This document shows positions 52,463 to 63,302 of a stretch of DNA of 64,000 bases, one piece after another; the stretch's first letter is position 1, and every line of letters starts with the position of its first letter. Both the position numbers and the translations under genes were made by a program. The DNA is taken from assembly GCF_028595325.1 (NCBI RefSeq), contig NZ_JAQQXR010000002.1, positions 310,001-374,000 of the forward strand. The letters run 5' to 3'. The stretch is from Janthinobacterium fluminis (GTDB lineage Bacteria > Pseudomonadota > Gammaproteobacteria > Burkholderiales > Burkholderiaceae_D). The notes below the pieces were generated by a model. The model was not told the DNA's origin, searched no databases, and saw nothing but the letters and a program-made list of their open reading frames with translations.

Positions 52463-53670
52463 AATTTGAGGTACAAGCCCCTGCGGTTCGCCAGCGCGAC
52501 CAATAGCAGCATGGCGAAGGTGAGGGCGGCGGCATTGAGCAGCCCCGCGCCGCCGCCGGCCTCCAGGTAGGGCCACCAGAAACGCGGCAATCCCAGCATC
52601 GCGGCCAGTTGTTCCCACAGGTCCGGCAGGATATAGGCGAGCAGGGCGTTGGCGCCGACCGGCAGCAGCAGCGCCGTCCAGCGCCGCCATTTCAGCACGT
52701 CGATGGTGACATAGAACAGCAGGAACAGGGCCAGCACGATGCCGGCGCTCACCAGGGTATAGGATTCGGTGGCGTGGATTTTGTTGATATGGTGATAGGG
52801 CCGCAGCAACATCCCGGCGGCAAACAGGCCGGCGGCGAAGCAGGCCATGAAGCGGATGCGCAGGCCATGCGGCTGAGCCGGCGCGTCGGCGTCGCGCACG
52901 AACAGGGTGCCGACCAAGGTGCCGGCGAGCACATTCGCGGCCGTCGACCCCAGCAGTTGCGGCACGTTGACGAATTGCCGCAGCGCCGAGGGCAGGAAAT
53001 CGAGGCTGCCGGCCTCGCCCCCCATGTACAGCGCAATCAGGCCGGCGAAGGCGCCCATCAGCGCCGTTGCGTTGCCGCCGGCCGCCAGATAGATCAGGCT
53101 GCACAGCAGGTAGGCCCAGCCTATCATGCCGAGAATGCCCCACCAGCCATGCTGCAGCCAGACGCTGTCGAATTCGCTGTCTGGCGTACCGCGAAAGGCC
53201 GGCAGCAGCGCCAACATCAGCGCGGCGCCGGCGTACCACGCGGCCCCGCGGGCCGGGCTTTGCCGCCACAGCAAAATGACGGCGCTGTAAAACAGCAGGA
53301 AATACAGGGGACGCGGCAGCGGCGCGGCCGCCGCGTCATAGCGGTAGGCGTTGGCCAGCACGACGCCGGCGAGCATCAGGCCGGCGGCGCGCCAGGCCAG
53401 CCGGGCCAGCAGCGCCGGGCCGACGCGGCCGCGCTGGCGGTGCAGCGACAGCGGAATGGCGACGCCGACGATGAACAGAAAACCGGGAAACACCAGGTCG
53501 GGCAGCGTCACGCCGTCGGCCCGCGCGCCGGCGTGCTTGAGCCAGTGCGGCAGGCCGGGCATGGCGGCGATGTAGTTCACCCAGATCATGGCCAGCACGA
53601 TGAAGCCGCGGAAGGCGTCGAGGCTGAGCAGGCGTTCGGCAGCCACGGCGCGGGCCGGCGGAAGGGGCAT
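52459..53670 (-). CDS. NagX-like (DUF5009/HGSNAT-type) membrane acetyltransferase (2)
   Basis: This 403-residue paralogue has LLSLDAFRGFIVLAMIWVNY and PDLVFPGFLFIVGVAIPLSL, which match the same family, with about ten membrane segments. The two NagX-like products are distant from each other, so they may be from different branches. It faces the Rpn gene and is on the same strand as the downstream catabolic set, though the tetratricopeptide gene at 53737 lies upstream of it. Its acetyl donor and acceptor are unknown. Confidence 0.82.
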   Translation of the reverse strand: MPLPPARAVAAERLLSLDAFRGFIVLAMIWVNYIAAMPGLPHWLKHAGARADGVTLPDLVFPGFLFIVGVAIPLSLHRQRGRVGPALLARLAWRAAGLMLAGVVLANAYRYDAAAAPLPRPLYFLLFYSAVILLWRQSPARGAAWYAGAALMLALLPAFRGTPDSEFDSVWLQHGWWGILGMIGWAYLLCSLIYLAAGGNATALMGAFAGLIALYMGGEAGSLDFLPSALRQFVNVPQLLGSTAANVLAGTLVGTLFVRDADAPAQPHGLRIRFMACFAAGLFAAGMLLRPYHHINKIHATESYTLVSAGIVLALFLLFYVTIDVLKWRRWTALLLPVGANALLAYILPDLWEQLAAMLGLPRFWWPYLEAGGGAGLLNAAALTFAMLLLVALANRRGLYLKF

Positions 53671-53736
53671 GGTGCGGCTTTCCCTGTGTGGATGGGCGCG
53701 GCGCGGCCGCAGGCTGCCCGGTTCTGCTCCTTGCGT

Positions 53737-55014
53737 TTATTTGCCGGTTGGGCGGTTGATCCACAGCAGCCAGTAGCGGGCCAGGTCGCCCAGGCCGTCG
53801 TTGCCCTGGACCGTTTCCAGCGTCTTGATGGCATCGTCCTTGCGGCCGGCCATCGCATACGAGTAGCCCAGGCGCAGTTTGGCGTCGTCGGGGCGCTTCA
53901 GGCCGCCCTTGGCAATGCCTTTCTGTATCAACTCGATGCCCTTGTCGAACTGGTCCATCGTGACGTAGGCGTAACCCAGGTTGACCAGGCCGGTGCCGTC
54001 TTTCGACTTCGCCGCGCCGGCCTCGCCCGAGCCGATATTCTTCTGGTCGTCGGCGGCGCCCTTGGCGGCCTGGTCGCGCAGCTTCTTGTGTTTCGCGGCC
54101 TGGGTGCCGGTGCCCAGCACGCCGGCGGCGAAACCGGCGTCCAGCACTTTTTTCGCTTCCGTGGGGAAGGTCGCCAGCAGCGCCAGTTCCGCCATTTCCG
54201 TGTATTCCTCAGGCGCCATCACTTTCACGGCGGCGTATTCCAGGCGGAAGACGTCGAGCTGGAAACGGGTCGAGTAGCCGTCCTTGCTCTGGGTCCGGCT
54301 GAGCAAGTCGGTCCAGTAGTCGTCCGTCGGGTAGAACTTCACCAGTTGTTCGAGGGCGATCAGGTAGGTGGTCTTGTCCTTGGTCTTCGCGCCCGTGTTG
54401 GCCAGCAATTGCAATTCCTCGATGGCCGGTTGTTTGCCGGCTTGCTGGTTGGCGCGCAAGTCGCTCAGCAACTCCTGCTTGGCCTTTTCCATGTCGTTGC
54501 CGAAGTAGTAGGCGCGGATGATGTAGGGACGCACCTTGTTGAGGTCGCCGGTTTCCTTCTGGTAGCGCATGAACCAGGTGATCGCCTTCGGATAGTCTTT
54601 GGCGTTGTAGTGGTAGTTGGCCAGCGCCTGGATGAAGTCGCCGCGGTCGGCCACCGGCAGGTTGCCGGAGTCGATGATGGCTTCCAGCGAGGCCATGGCC
54701 ATGGCGTTGTCGCCGGTGACGGAGGCGAGCGCGATGCGCAGGCGGTGCAGCACGAAGGTTTCGTAAGGGGTCTTGTCGGCCAGCGCCTCGGCCTGGTTGA
54801 TGCGGCTGAGCACCTCGGCGTAGTTCTTGGCGTCCATCAGGGTTTTCACCTGGGCCGGGTCGATCAGCTTGAACATTTCCTGGCGCACCGTGTCGCCCTT
54901 GGGCGCTTCGGCCGCGGCGGCGGGTTTGTCGGCCGCCTGGCTCAGGCCGGGGGCGAAGTTCAAGCCGATGGCGGCCAGGAGCAGAGTGATACGGGCGAGA
55001 CGGAACTGGGACAT
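53737..55014 (-). CDS. Exported tetratricopeptide-repeat protein
   Basis: This 425-residue protein starts with a signal peptide (RLARITLLLAAIGLNFAPGL, ending near SQAAD) and continues with helical repeats of the TPR/Sel1-like kind (FIQALANYHYNAKDYPKAIT, LVNLGYAYVTMDQFDKGIEL, KLRLGYSYAMAGRKDDAIKT). It is predicted to be periplasmic and to bind other proteins. ATG 55014 has GAAGGATTTACC upstream and a usual signal peptide. Its role in the amino-sugar locus is not clear. It lies between the ATPase gene and nagX2. Confidence 0.85.
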   Translation of the reverse strand: MSQFRLARITLLLAAIGLNFAPGLSQAADKPAAAAEAPKGDTVRQEMFKLIDPAQVKTLMDAKNYAEVLSRINQAEALADKTPYETFVLHRLRIALASVTGDNAMAMASLEAIIDSGNLPVADRGDFIQALANYHYNAKDYPKAITWFMRYQKETGDLNKVRPYIIRAYYFGNDMEKAKQELLSDLRANQQAGKQPAIEELQLLANTGAKTKDKTTYLIALEQLVKFYPTDDYWTDLLSRTQSKDGYSTRFQLDVFRLEYAAVKVMAPEEYTEMAELALLATFPTEAKKVLDAGFAAGVLGTGTQAAKHKKLRDQAAKGAADDQKNIGSGEAGAAKSKDGTGLVNLGYAYVTMDQFDKGIELIQKGIAKGGLKRPDDAKLRLGYSYAMAGRKDDAIKTLETVQGNDGLGDLARYWLLWINRPTGK

Positions 55015-55167
55015 GGTAAATCCTTCAATCGGTGGCGAAATGACGGGCTGGCGGGTCAGCGCGCGGCCGCGTCGCAAATGGGGGGACGGCAATCACAAAA
55101 CGCAAAGTACGCTATTCTGCCACCGCCGCCCCGGAATGGGCAGGGGCCGGCGGCAAAACGCGTATTG

Positions 55168-56316
<1,149 letters not shown>

Positions 56317-56324
56317 TGCCGTTC

Positions 56325-57623
56325 CTACGCGGCCACGGCCTGGGCGTCGGCGCCCGGCGCGTCCTTGGCGCGCAGCGGCATGAAGCGCGACAGGATCAGC
56401 ACCGGCAGCGCCGCCAGCAGCACCCACAGGAAGAATTTCGGGTAGCCCAGCGCCGTCTGGATGGCGCCGCTGACCATCTTGAACAGCACCAGGCCGAGCT
56501 GCATGATGCCGGTGGCGAAGGCGTAGTGGGCGGTCTGGTACTTGCCGGTGGCGACCACCTGCATCATGAACAGGATCAGGCCGATGAAGCCGAAGCCGTA
56601 GCCGAACATTTCGACGCCGAGGGTGGCGGTGATGACGGCTATGTCGGTCGGCAGCGCGTGGCTCAGGTAGTAGAACACCAGGTTCGGCAGATTCATGGCC
56701 AGGATCAGGAAGGGCATGGCCCGCTTCAAGCCCAGCCAGGAGGCGAAGTAGCCGCCGCCTATGCTGCCCAGCACGAAGGCGACGGTGCCGGCGGTGCCGT
56801 AGATGGCGCCCACCTCGGTCGTCGACAGGCCCAGGCCGCCGAGGGCGCGGGCCTCGCGCAGGAACAGCGGGCCGATGGTCTGCACCTGGGCCTCGCCGGC
56901 GCGGAACAGGATGATGAAGACGATGGCCATGCCGATGCCGGGTTTCTTGAAGAATTCGCTGAGCACGTCCCACAGCGTGGCGGCGATGGCGCCGACGCTC
57001 TGCTTGTCGGTGGCGGGATTGGCGGCCAGCGGCAGCGCCCAGGTATGGTAGAGGGCCAGCAGCAGCATCATCGCGCCGAGGATCAGGAAGATGATGGTCC
57101 AGGCCGGCGCGACGCCGATGGTTTTCTCGAAATGGCCGGCGAGGATCACCAGGCCGCCCAGCGAGATGAACTTGCCGGCGTTGAAGAAGGCGCCGGTCCA
57201 GCCGGCGTAGGCGGCCTGCTGCTGGTCCGTCAGGCTGGAGATGTACAGGCCGTCGCAGGCGATGTCGTGGGTGGCCGAGGCGACCGCCGCCAGGCCCAGC
57301 ACGGCGATGCCGGCGGCGAACCAGACCGGCGTCTGCAGCGCCAGCGCGACCAGGCCCAGGCTCAGGCCGCCGACGAACTGGAAGGTGACGATGATGATCT
57401 TCTTGCTGGGCGCCAGTTCCAGGAAGGGGCTCCAGAGCGACTTGAAGACCCAGGCGAAGCCGATCATGCCGGTCCAGTAGGCGATGTCCTCGTTCGGCAC
57501 GCCCATGCTCTTGAACATCAGGCCGGCCACCAGCGCCACCGCGTAGAACGGCAGGCCCTGGGCGAAATACAGGGTCGGTATCCAGGTCGCCGGGCTGCGG
57601 CTGTTTGTCTTGTTCGTGTTCAT
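56325..57623 (-). CDS. AmpG-like MFS permease
   Basis: This 432-residue membrane protein resembles AmpG, which brings anhydromuropeptides (GlcNAc-anhydroMurNAc peptides) into the cytoplasm. It begins [20 protein letters not shown] and has the family's [20 protein letters not shown]. Homologues in amino-sugar loci may instead move GlcNAc or chitobiose. It lies 78 bp downstream of NagZ and 8 bp before the ATPase gene. ATG 57623 gives the usual N-terminus. With NagZ it could recycle peptidoglycan or degrade chitin; the sequence alone does not tell. Confidence 0.82.
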   Translation of the reverse strand: MNTNKTNSRSPATWIPTLYFAQGLPFYAVALVAGLMFKSMGVPNEDIAYWTGMIGFAWVFKSLWSPFLELAPSKKIIIVTFQFVGGLSLGLVALALQTPVWFAAGIAVLGLAAVASATHDIACDGLYISSLTDQQQAAYAGWTGAFFNAGKFISLGGLVILAGHFEKTIGVAPAWTIIFLILGAMMLLLALYHTWALPLAANPATDKQSVGAIAATLWDVLSEFFKKPGIGMAIVFIILFRAGEAQVQTIGPLFLREARALGGLGLSTTEVGAIYGTAGTVAFVLGSIGGGYFASWLGLKRAMPFLILAMNLPNLVFYYLSHALPTDIAVITATLGVEMFGYGFGFIGLILFMMQVVATGKYQTAHYAFATGIMQLGLVLFKMVSGAIQTALGYPKFFLWVLLAALPVLILSRFMPLRAKDAPGADAQAVAA

Positions 57624-57701
57624 TCTCGTCTCCTCGTGTATGCGTGGGGCGCCGGCGCCGCACTATGAAACCGGCGGCGTGCGCCCCCGGCTCTTCTCTG
57701 C

Positions 57702-59198
57702 TTATGCGAAACCGGGCACCGGGCAGCGGCCCGTCGCTTCCAGCTCGCCGCCGAGCCAGGCGTTGACGGCGGCCAGCGCCGGCGCCGCGAAGCCGTAGGT
57801 CAGCAGGGCCGGCGCGGCGATGTCGAGCGCCTGGTAGGGGTTCCACAGCGCCAGGTGCAGGTCGGGGCGCCAGCCGGCGCGCGCGCGCGGGCCGTAGCGC
57901 AGGCGCGAGGTCGAGGCCAGCACGACAAAGCGGCCGTCGTCGGGCAGCGCGCCCCAGTCGAAGCTTTCGGCGTCGGCGAAGGTGACCATGTCGACGTCGT
58001 ACAGGCGGCCCAGCGAGGCGGCCACCGCCGCCGCCGGCACGCCGGCTTCGGAGACGCCGTCGCTGACCACGTCCTGGCGTACCACCAGGCGCAGTTTGGC
58101 GCCGGCCGGCGGACGGCGCACGGCGCCGCGCGCGCTCAGGCCGCGGCGCCAGGCCTCGGCCATCAGCGCGCGGTCGGCCGCGTCCTCCGGATAGTCGCGC
58201 GCCTGGCAGGGATAGGCGGCGGCCAGCGCCGCCAGGCGCGCCAGACGGCGCTGCACCTGCCCGGCGTCCAGCTGGCCGGAGGCGATGGCGGCGCCGATCG
58301 CCTGCAGCGTTTCCTCCTGCGTTTCGCGGGTGCCCAGCGCCATCACCATGTCGGCGCCGGCGCCCAGCGCGCGCACGGCGGCGTTGCCGACGCCGTAGCG
58401 GCCGGCGATGGCGTGCATGTCCATGCCGTCGGTGATGATGACGCCGCCGAAGTTCCACTCCTCGCGCAGCAGATCGTGCAGGATGCGGCGCGACATCGTG
58501 GCCGGGTTGTCGGCGTCCAGCGCCGGGTAGACGATGTGCGCGGTCATCATCGCCGGGGCCTGGCCGGCGGCGGCGCGGAAGGGCGCGAATTCGAATTGCC
58601 GCAGCTGCTCCAGCGGCTTGTCGACGCGCGGCAGGTCGCGGTGCGAATCGACGTGGGTGTCGCCGTGGCCGGGGAAGTGCTTGACGCAGCAGGCCACGCC
58701 CTCGCTGTGGCTGCCCTCCATCCAGGCCATCGCCAGTTCGGTGGCGCGGCGCGGGTCGGCGCCGAAGGAGCGCTCGGCGATGACCGGGTTGTCGGGGTTG
58801 TTGTTCAGGTCCAGCACCGGCGCGAAGTTCCAGTTGAAGCCGAGCGAGCGCGCCGCCCGCGCCACGGCCGCGCCGACGGCGCGCGCCAGGCCGGCGTCGT
58901 CGGCCGCGCCCAGCGCCATCGCCGCCGGCGGCGCCGGCACCCAGGTCGAGCGCACCACGGCGCCGCCTTCCTGGTCGATGGCGATCAGCGCCTGCGGCCC
59001 CATGACGGCGCGCAGGTCGGCCGTCAGGCGCGCCAGTTGCGCCGAGTCGACCATGTTGGCGCGGAACAGGCAGACGGCGCGGATCGCGTTGGCGCGCAGG
59101 AAGTCGGCCGTCTCCGCGTCCAGCTCGGTGCCGGGGAAGCGTATCATGATCAGTTGGCCGGCGAGGCGGCGGTTGTCCTTGGTTTGTGGTGTCGTCAT
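57702..59198 (-). CDS. Glycoside hydrolase family 3, NagZ-like beta-N-acetylhexosaminidase
   Basis: This 498-residue enzyme cleaves terminal beta-GlcNAc from muropeptides or chitooligosaccharides. The family motif is [18 protein letters not shown], with catalytic His and Asp in the HxD loop, and the nucleophile Asp is in [14 protein letters not shown]. It has no signal peptide, so it is cytoplasmic. It is longer than E. coli NagZ (about 340) because of a C-terminal domain. ATG 59198 shares bases with the stop of the permease upstream (ATGA). It is translationally coupled within the sugar-import cluster. Confidence 0.9.
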   Translation of the reverse strand: MTTPQTKDNRRLAGQLIMIRFPGTELDAETADFLRANAIRAVCLFRANMVDSAQLARLTADLRAVMGPQALIAIDQEGGAVVRSTWVPAPPAAMALGAADDAGLARAVGAAVARAARSLGFNWNFAPVLDLNNNPDNPVIAERSFGADPRRATELAMAWMEGSHSEGVACCVKHFPGHGDTHVDSHRDLPRVDKPLEQLRQFEFAPFRAAAGQAPAMMTAHIVYPALDADNPATMSRRILHDLLREEWNFGGVIITDGMDMHAIAGRYGVGNAAVRALGAGADMVMALGTRETQEETLQAIGAAIASGQLDAGQVQRRLARLAALAAAYPCQARDYPEDAADRALMAEAWRRGLSARGAVRRPPAGAKLRLVVRQDVVSDGVSEAGVPAAAVAASLGRLYDVDMVTFADAESFDWGALPDDGRFVVLASTSRLRYGPRARAGWRPDLHLALWNPYQALDIAAPALLTYGFAAPALAAVNAWLGGELEATGRCPVPGFA

Positions 59199-60025
59199 TT
59201 CACTGCTCCATCCATGCCGCGCATGAAGAATCGTTGGGTAAATAGGAAGGCTGCCAGTGTCGGCAGAATGGTCAAGATGGTGCCGGCCGCGACCACGCGG
59301 GTGCTGCTGCCGAAGGTGCCGCGCAGGTAGAGCACGCCCACCGACAGGGGGAATTCGTCGGGTTTGCTCATGACGATGGACGGCCAGATGTATTCGTTCC
59401 AGGACTCGACCGCCGTCAGGACGCCGACCGTGGCCAGCCACGGCGCGATCAGGGGCAGCATGATCTTGCTGAAGATGGTCCACTCGGAGGCGCCGTCGAC
59501 GCGGGCCGCGTCGACCAGGTCTTGCGGCACCTCCTCGAAGGCTTGCTTGAGCAGCAGGATGGCGACGGCCGTGACGACGTTGGGCAGCACCACGCCGGTG
59601 TAGCTGTCGACCAGGCTCAGCTCGGTGACGGTGATGAAGTTGACGAGGAAGTTGACCTCGGACGGCAGCACCAGCGTGGCCAGGATCAGGCCGAGCACCA
59701 GCTTGCGGCCGCGGAAGCGCAGGCGCGCCAGCGGGTAGGCCGCCATCGAGCAGAGCAGCAGCTTCCAGAACACCGTGCAGACGGCGATCAGCAGCGAATT
59801 CTTGTAGAAGGACAGCATCGGTATGCTGCGGAACACCTCGGCGAAGTTTTCCAGCGAGGGCGCGCGCGGCCAGAACGTCGGCGGGTAGGCGAAGATGTTG
59901 CCCTCGGTGGAGAGGGCCGTCACCAGCGTCCACCAGAAGGGGAACACGCACAGCAGCGCCAGCGCGCACAGCAGCAGGTAGTGGCCGGCCAGCGCCAGGC
60001 CGCTCGGCGTCGAGCTCGTCCTCAT
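59195..60025 (-). CDS. Carbohydrate ABC transporter permease (MalG/UgpE type)
   Basis: This 276-residue inner-membrane protein has about six segments ([40 protein letters not shown] at the end) and the EAA loop [20 protein letters not shown], where it contacts the ATPase. It is the MalG-like half of the permease pair. ATG 60025 overlaps the stop of the upstream permease gene by 4 bp, and its own stop overlaps NagZ. The transported sugar is inferred to be chitobiose or GlcNAc from context. Confidence 0.92.
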   Translation of the reverse strand: MRTSSTPSGLALAGHYLLLCALALLCVFPFWWTLVTALSTEGNIFAYPPTFWPRAPSLENFAEVFRSIPMLSFYKNSLLIAVCTVFWKLLLCSMAAYPLARLRFRGRKLVLGLILATLVLPSEVNFLVNFITVTELSLVDSYTGVVLPNVVTAVAILLLKQAFEEVPQDLVDAARVDGASEWTIFSKIMLPLIAPWLATVGVLTAVESWNEYIWPSIVMSKPDEFPLSVGVLYLRGTFGSSTRVVAAGTILTILPTLAAFLFTQRFFMRGMDGAVK

Positions 60026-60894
60026 CCGCGCGGCCCCGGTTTCAGGTAGCGCAGGCAGAGCAGGGCGACGCCGACGCAGCACAGCGAGACGACCATGCTG
60101 GCGGCCAGCGCGCGCGGCAGCTTCAAGTGCTTCAAGCCCTGGTCGTAGGCGTAGTACAGGGCCGTGAAGGTGGAGTTCATCGGCCCGCCCTGGGTCAGCA
60201 CGTCGACCTCCTGGTAAGCCTTGAGGGCGGCCAGCACCGACAGGATGGAGCACAGCGCGATGGTCGGGCGCAGCATCGGCACGGTGATTTTCCAGAACAT
60301 CTGCCAGCGGGTGGCGCCGTCCAGCACGGCCGCCTCCTGCATGTCGGCGGGCACCGCCTGCAGCGCCGCCAGGTACATCACCATATACCAGCCCAGGCCG
60401 CGCCAGACGGTGACGAACATCACGGCGCCCAGGGCCAGGGCGTCGTCCGACAGCCAGCCGACCGGCGCGTTGGCCAGGCGCAGCGCCTGCAGCGCGTAGT
60501 TCAGCGCGCCCTGCTCGTGGAACATGAAGCCCCACATGATGCCGACCACGGAGACGGTCGTCACGACCGGCACGTAGAAGGCGGCGCGGAACAGGCGCAT
60601 GCCGGGCAGGCGGTGGTTGACCAGCACGGCCAGGCCCAGCGCGCCGACCTGGGTGACGGGCACCACCAGCAGGAACAGCAGGGAGTTGAGCAGGCCGGTG
60701 ACGAACATCTCGTTGTCGAAGATGTAGCGGAAGTTGTCCAGGCCGACCCAGGCCGTCGGCCGCACCAGGCTGTAGTCGGTGAACGCCAGGTAGGAGCCGA
60801 AGCCGACCGGCCAGAACGAAAACAGCGCCAGCAGCAGCAGGGCCGGCGCCAGGAACAGCCAGGCTTGGGTGGTGTGGCGGCGGGCGAGCGTCAT
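60022..60894 (-). CDS. Carbohydrate ABC transporter permease (MalF/UgpA type)
   Basis: This 290-residue inner-membrane protein starts MTLARRHTTQAWLFLAPALL and has the EAA loop AAVLDGATRWQMFWKITVPM. It forms the permease heterodimer with the product of the next gene. It lies 3 bp after the binding-protein gene and overlaps the next permease gene by 4 bp, so the three are one translation-coupled block. The substrate is inferred from the locus. Confidence 0.92.
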   Translation of the reverse strand: MTLARRHTTQAWLFLAPALLLLALFSFWPVGFGSYLAFTDYSLVRPTAWVGLDNFRYIFDNEMFVTGLLNSLLFLLVVPVTQVGALGLAVLVNHRLPGMRLFRAAFYVPVVTTVSVVGIMWGFMFHEQGALNYALQALRLANAPVGWLSDDALALGAVMFVTVWRGLGWYMVMYLAALQAVPADMQEAAVLDGATRWQMFWKITVPMLRPTIALCSILSVLAALKAYQEVDVLTQGGPMNSTFTALYYAYDQGLKHLKLPRALAASMVVSLCCVGVALLCLRYLKPGPRG

Positions 60895-60897
60895 CGC

Positions 60898-62157
60898 TTA
60901 CAGGGCGCGCTGCGAGGCGAGCTTGCGGTTCCAGATCAGCACGGCCTGGTCGAGCGCCTGCCTGACGTCCTGCTTGCCGGTGACGCCGGCCTCGACGGCC
61001 TTGACCAGCGAGCGGCGCAGCTCGTCGTAGTCGCTGACGCCGGCCACGTACAGGGTGCGCGCGTGGGCCATCGAGCGGGCGCCGGCGGCGACGGCCTTCT
61101 CGGCCGCGCCGGCCTGCTTCGGCAGCTCCAGGAAGAAGGGGTCGGCGGCGGCCTTGACGGCGGTGGGGAAGACGCTGGCCTGGCGCGCGAAGGCCAGCTG
61201 GTTGTCGTCGTTGCTGAGGTAGCGGGCGAACTTGCCGACGGCCGGCAGCAGGCGCAGGTGCACGCCTTTCGGGATGGCGAAATGGATCAGCCAGCCGCCG
61301 TCGGCGATGCCGGTCGGCCCCAGCGGCGCCGGCGCCACGTCGGTGATCGCGTAGATGTCCTTGGCGTCGCTCTGGATGCGCTTGAGGGCCGTCGGCGGCG
61401 CCAGCAGCATGCCCAGGCGGCCGCCCTTGTAGGCGTCGACCACGGCGGGGAAGTTATCCTCGGCGAACAGGCCCTCCTTGAGCAGGCCGCCGGCCTTGTA
61501 GGTGTCGGCCAGCTTCTGCACCAGCGCGACGTGGCGCGGCGAATTGAACACGGCGCGGCCGTCGGCGATGACGGCCAGGCCCTGCTGCATGAACAGGCCG
61601 TCGATCTTCGCCAGCGCCGGCGCGATGCCGGCCTTGCCGGTGCGGGCGGCGATCTGCCGCGCGAACGCCAGTTGCTCGTCCAGGCTGGCCGGGCCGCGTT
61701 GCAGGCCGGCGGCCTTGAAGATCTCGGTGTTGAAGGCGATCACGGCGACGTTGCTGTACATCGGGAAGCCGTAGGTCTTGCCCTTGAAGGTCAGGTCCTC
61801 GAGGGTGCTGGGGAGGTAGCGCCCGCGCGCCTCCTGGATCAACAGGTCGACCGGCGTCAGCAGGCCGTCGCGGGCGTACTCGTCGGCCCAGGGCACGTTC
61901 AGGTTGACCAGGGCCGGCGGCGTGCCGGCGACGATGCGCGTGACCAGCTTGGTCTGGATCACGTCCCAGGGAAAATCCACCCACTCGATTTTGACGTCGG
62001 GGTTCTGCTCCTCGTAGCGCTTGACGAGGGCGTCGAAGTAGGGCGTGAATTTGGGCTTCATGCTGAAGGTCCAGAATTCGATTTTTTCCACGGCGCCGGC
62101 GCAGGGCGCGATCAGGCTTGCCGCCGCCAGGGCCGTCAACAGTCTCTTGATGATCAT
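60898..62157 (-). CDS. Sugar ABC transporter substrate-binding protein
   Basis: This 419-residue periplasmic protein has a signal peptide (MIIKRLLTALAAASLIAPCA, cut near AGAV) and the family opening KIEFWTFSMKPKFTPYFDAL. It belongs to the type 1 extracellular sugar-binding family (COG1653), with hinge segments such as FKGKTYGFPMYSNVAVIAFN. It captures the sugar for the two permeases. The ligand is likely an N-acetylglucosamine oligosaccharide by context. ATG 62157 has GAACGAG upstream. A hairpin at 62236-62270 divides it from nagB. Confidence 0.9.
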   Translation of the reverse strand: MIIKRLLTALAAASLIAPCAGAVEKIEFWTFSMKPKFTPYFDALVKRYEEQNPDVKIEWVDFPWDVIQTKLVTRIVAGTPPALVNLNVPWADEYARDGLLTPVDLLIQEARGRYLPSTLEDLTFKGKTYGFPMYSNVAVIAFNTEIFKAAGLQRGPASLDEQLAFARQIAARTGKAGIAPALAKIDGLFMQQGLAVIADGRAVFNSPRHVALVQKLADTYKAGGLLKEGLFAEDNFPAVVDAYKGGRLGMLLAPPTALKRIQSDAKDIYAITDVAPAPLGPTGIADGGWLIHFAIPKGVHLRLLPAVGKFARYLSNDDNQLAFARQASVFPTAVKAAADPFFLELPKQAGAAEKAVAAGARSMAHARTLYVAGVSDYDELRRSLVKAVEAGVTGKQDVRQALDQAVLIWNRKLASQRAL

Positions 62158-62235
62158 CTCGTTCCCGGACGCTGGGCGCCTCATGGTTATTATGTGCCGC
62201 CGGCTTCCTTGCCGCCCGGCGGATTCGACTCCAGG

Positions 62236-62270
62236 GCCGCGCCGCCGGCCTTGCGTCCGGCCGGCGCGGC
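62236..62270 (-). other. Intercistronic hairpin between nagB-II and the binding-protein gene
   Basis: GCCGCGCCGCCGG (62236-62248) pairs with CCGGCCGGCGCGGC (62257-62270) with one bulged base and an 8-nt loop. No T-run follows on the minus strand, so it may stabilise the nagA-nagB part of the message or set the ratio of expression, rather than end transcription. Confidence 0.4.
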
Positions 62271-62279
62271 GCCCGCCGC

Positions 62280-63302
62280 TCAATTGGTCTTGGTGACCTT
62301 GCTCAAATGGCGCGGGCGGTCCGGGTCCAGGCCGCGCGCGGCCGCCAGCTTGGCCGCCATCACGTAGAAGGCCTGCACGGCGACGATCGGGTCGAGGTCC
62401 GGCGTGGCGGCGGTCGGCAGGGTCAGGTCGCGCTCGGCGATGTCGGCCGGCGCCGCCAGCAGCACGCGGGCGCCGCGCTCGCGCATCTCGCGCGCCAGCT
62501 GCAGCAGGCTGGCCTGGGTCGGGCCGCGCGTGGCGAAGATCATCAGGGGATAGCCGTCCTCGATCAATGCCATCGGGCCGTGCTTGATCTCGGCGCCGCT
62601 GAAGGCTTCGGCCTGCAGGGCCGAGGTTTCCTTGAACTTCAGCGCCGACTCCAGCGCGATCGGGAAGCTGATGCCGCGCCCGACCACCATGATGTTCTTG
62701 GCCGGGGCCAGCACCTCGATGGCGTTCGACCAGTCGCTGCGGGTGGCCTCCAGCAGCGCCTCCGGCAGCGCCGCCAGCCCGTCCAGCAGCTCGGGGTCGT
62801 TCTGCCACTGCGCCACCAGGCGCGCGCCGGCCACCAGGCTGGTGATGAAGCTCTTGGTCGCGGCCACGCTCTGTTCGCGGCCGGCGTGCAGCGGCATCGC
62901 CCACTCGGCCGCGTGGGCCAGCGGCGAGTCGGTTTCATTGACCAGCGCGATGGTGGTGGCGCCGCCGTCGCGGAAGTAGCGGATCGGCTCGACCACGTCC
63001 GGGCTCTGGCCCGACTGGGAGATGGCGATGGTCAGCGTGTCGCGCGTCACCAGCGGCGATTTGTACAGCGTCACCAGCGACATCGGCAGCGAGGCGACGA
63101 CGCGGCCCAGGCGCGCCATGATCAGGTAGGCGCAGTAGTTGGCGGCGTGGTCGGAGCTGCCGCGCGCCACCGTCAGCGCGGTGGAGAACGAGGTGCTCCT
63201 CAATTTGCGGCCCAGCTCCGCGTAGCGTTCGGTGTCGCTGGCCAGCTGCAGGGCGACGCACTCGGCGGCGGATACGGCTTCTTTAAGCATCATTGAGGTC
63301 AC
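62280..63302 (-). CDS. nagB-II: Glucosamine-6-phosphate deaminase, SIS-domain type (NagB-II)
   Basis: This 340-residue enzyme converts glucosamine 6-phosphate to fructose 6-phosphate and ammonia. It has two SIS domains: the first with TALTVARGSSDHAANYCAYL and AISQSGQSPDVVEPIRYF, the second with GRGISFPIALESALKFKETS and AEIKHGPMALIEDGYPLM. It resembles the isomerase half of GlmS, but lacks the glutaminase domain, as NagB-II does. The GTG at 63302 is chosen because AAGGAG lies 6 nt before it; ATGs at 63293 and 63290 are alternatives. It overlaps the end of nagA by 20 bp. Confidence 0.9.
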   Translation of the reverse strand: MTSMMLKEAVSAAECVALQLASDTERYAELGRKLRSTSFSTALTVARGSSDHAANYCAYLIMARLGRVVASLPMSLVTLYKSPLVTRDTLTIAISQSGQSPDVVEPIRYFRDGGATTIALVNETDSPLAHAAEWAMPLHAGREQSVAATKSFITSLVAGARLVAQWQNDPELLDGLAALPEALLEATRSDWSNAIEVLAPAKNIMVVGRGISFPIALESALKFKETSALQAEAFSGAEIKHGPMALIEDGYPLMIFATRGPTQASLLQLAREMRERGARVLLAAPADIAERDLTLPTAATPDLDPIVAVQAFYVMAAKLAAARGLDPDRPRHLSKVTKTN

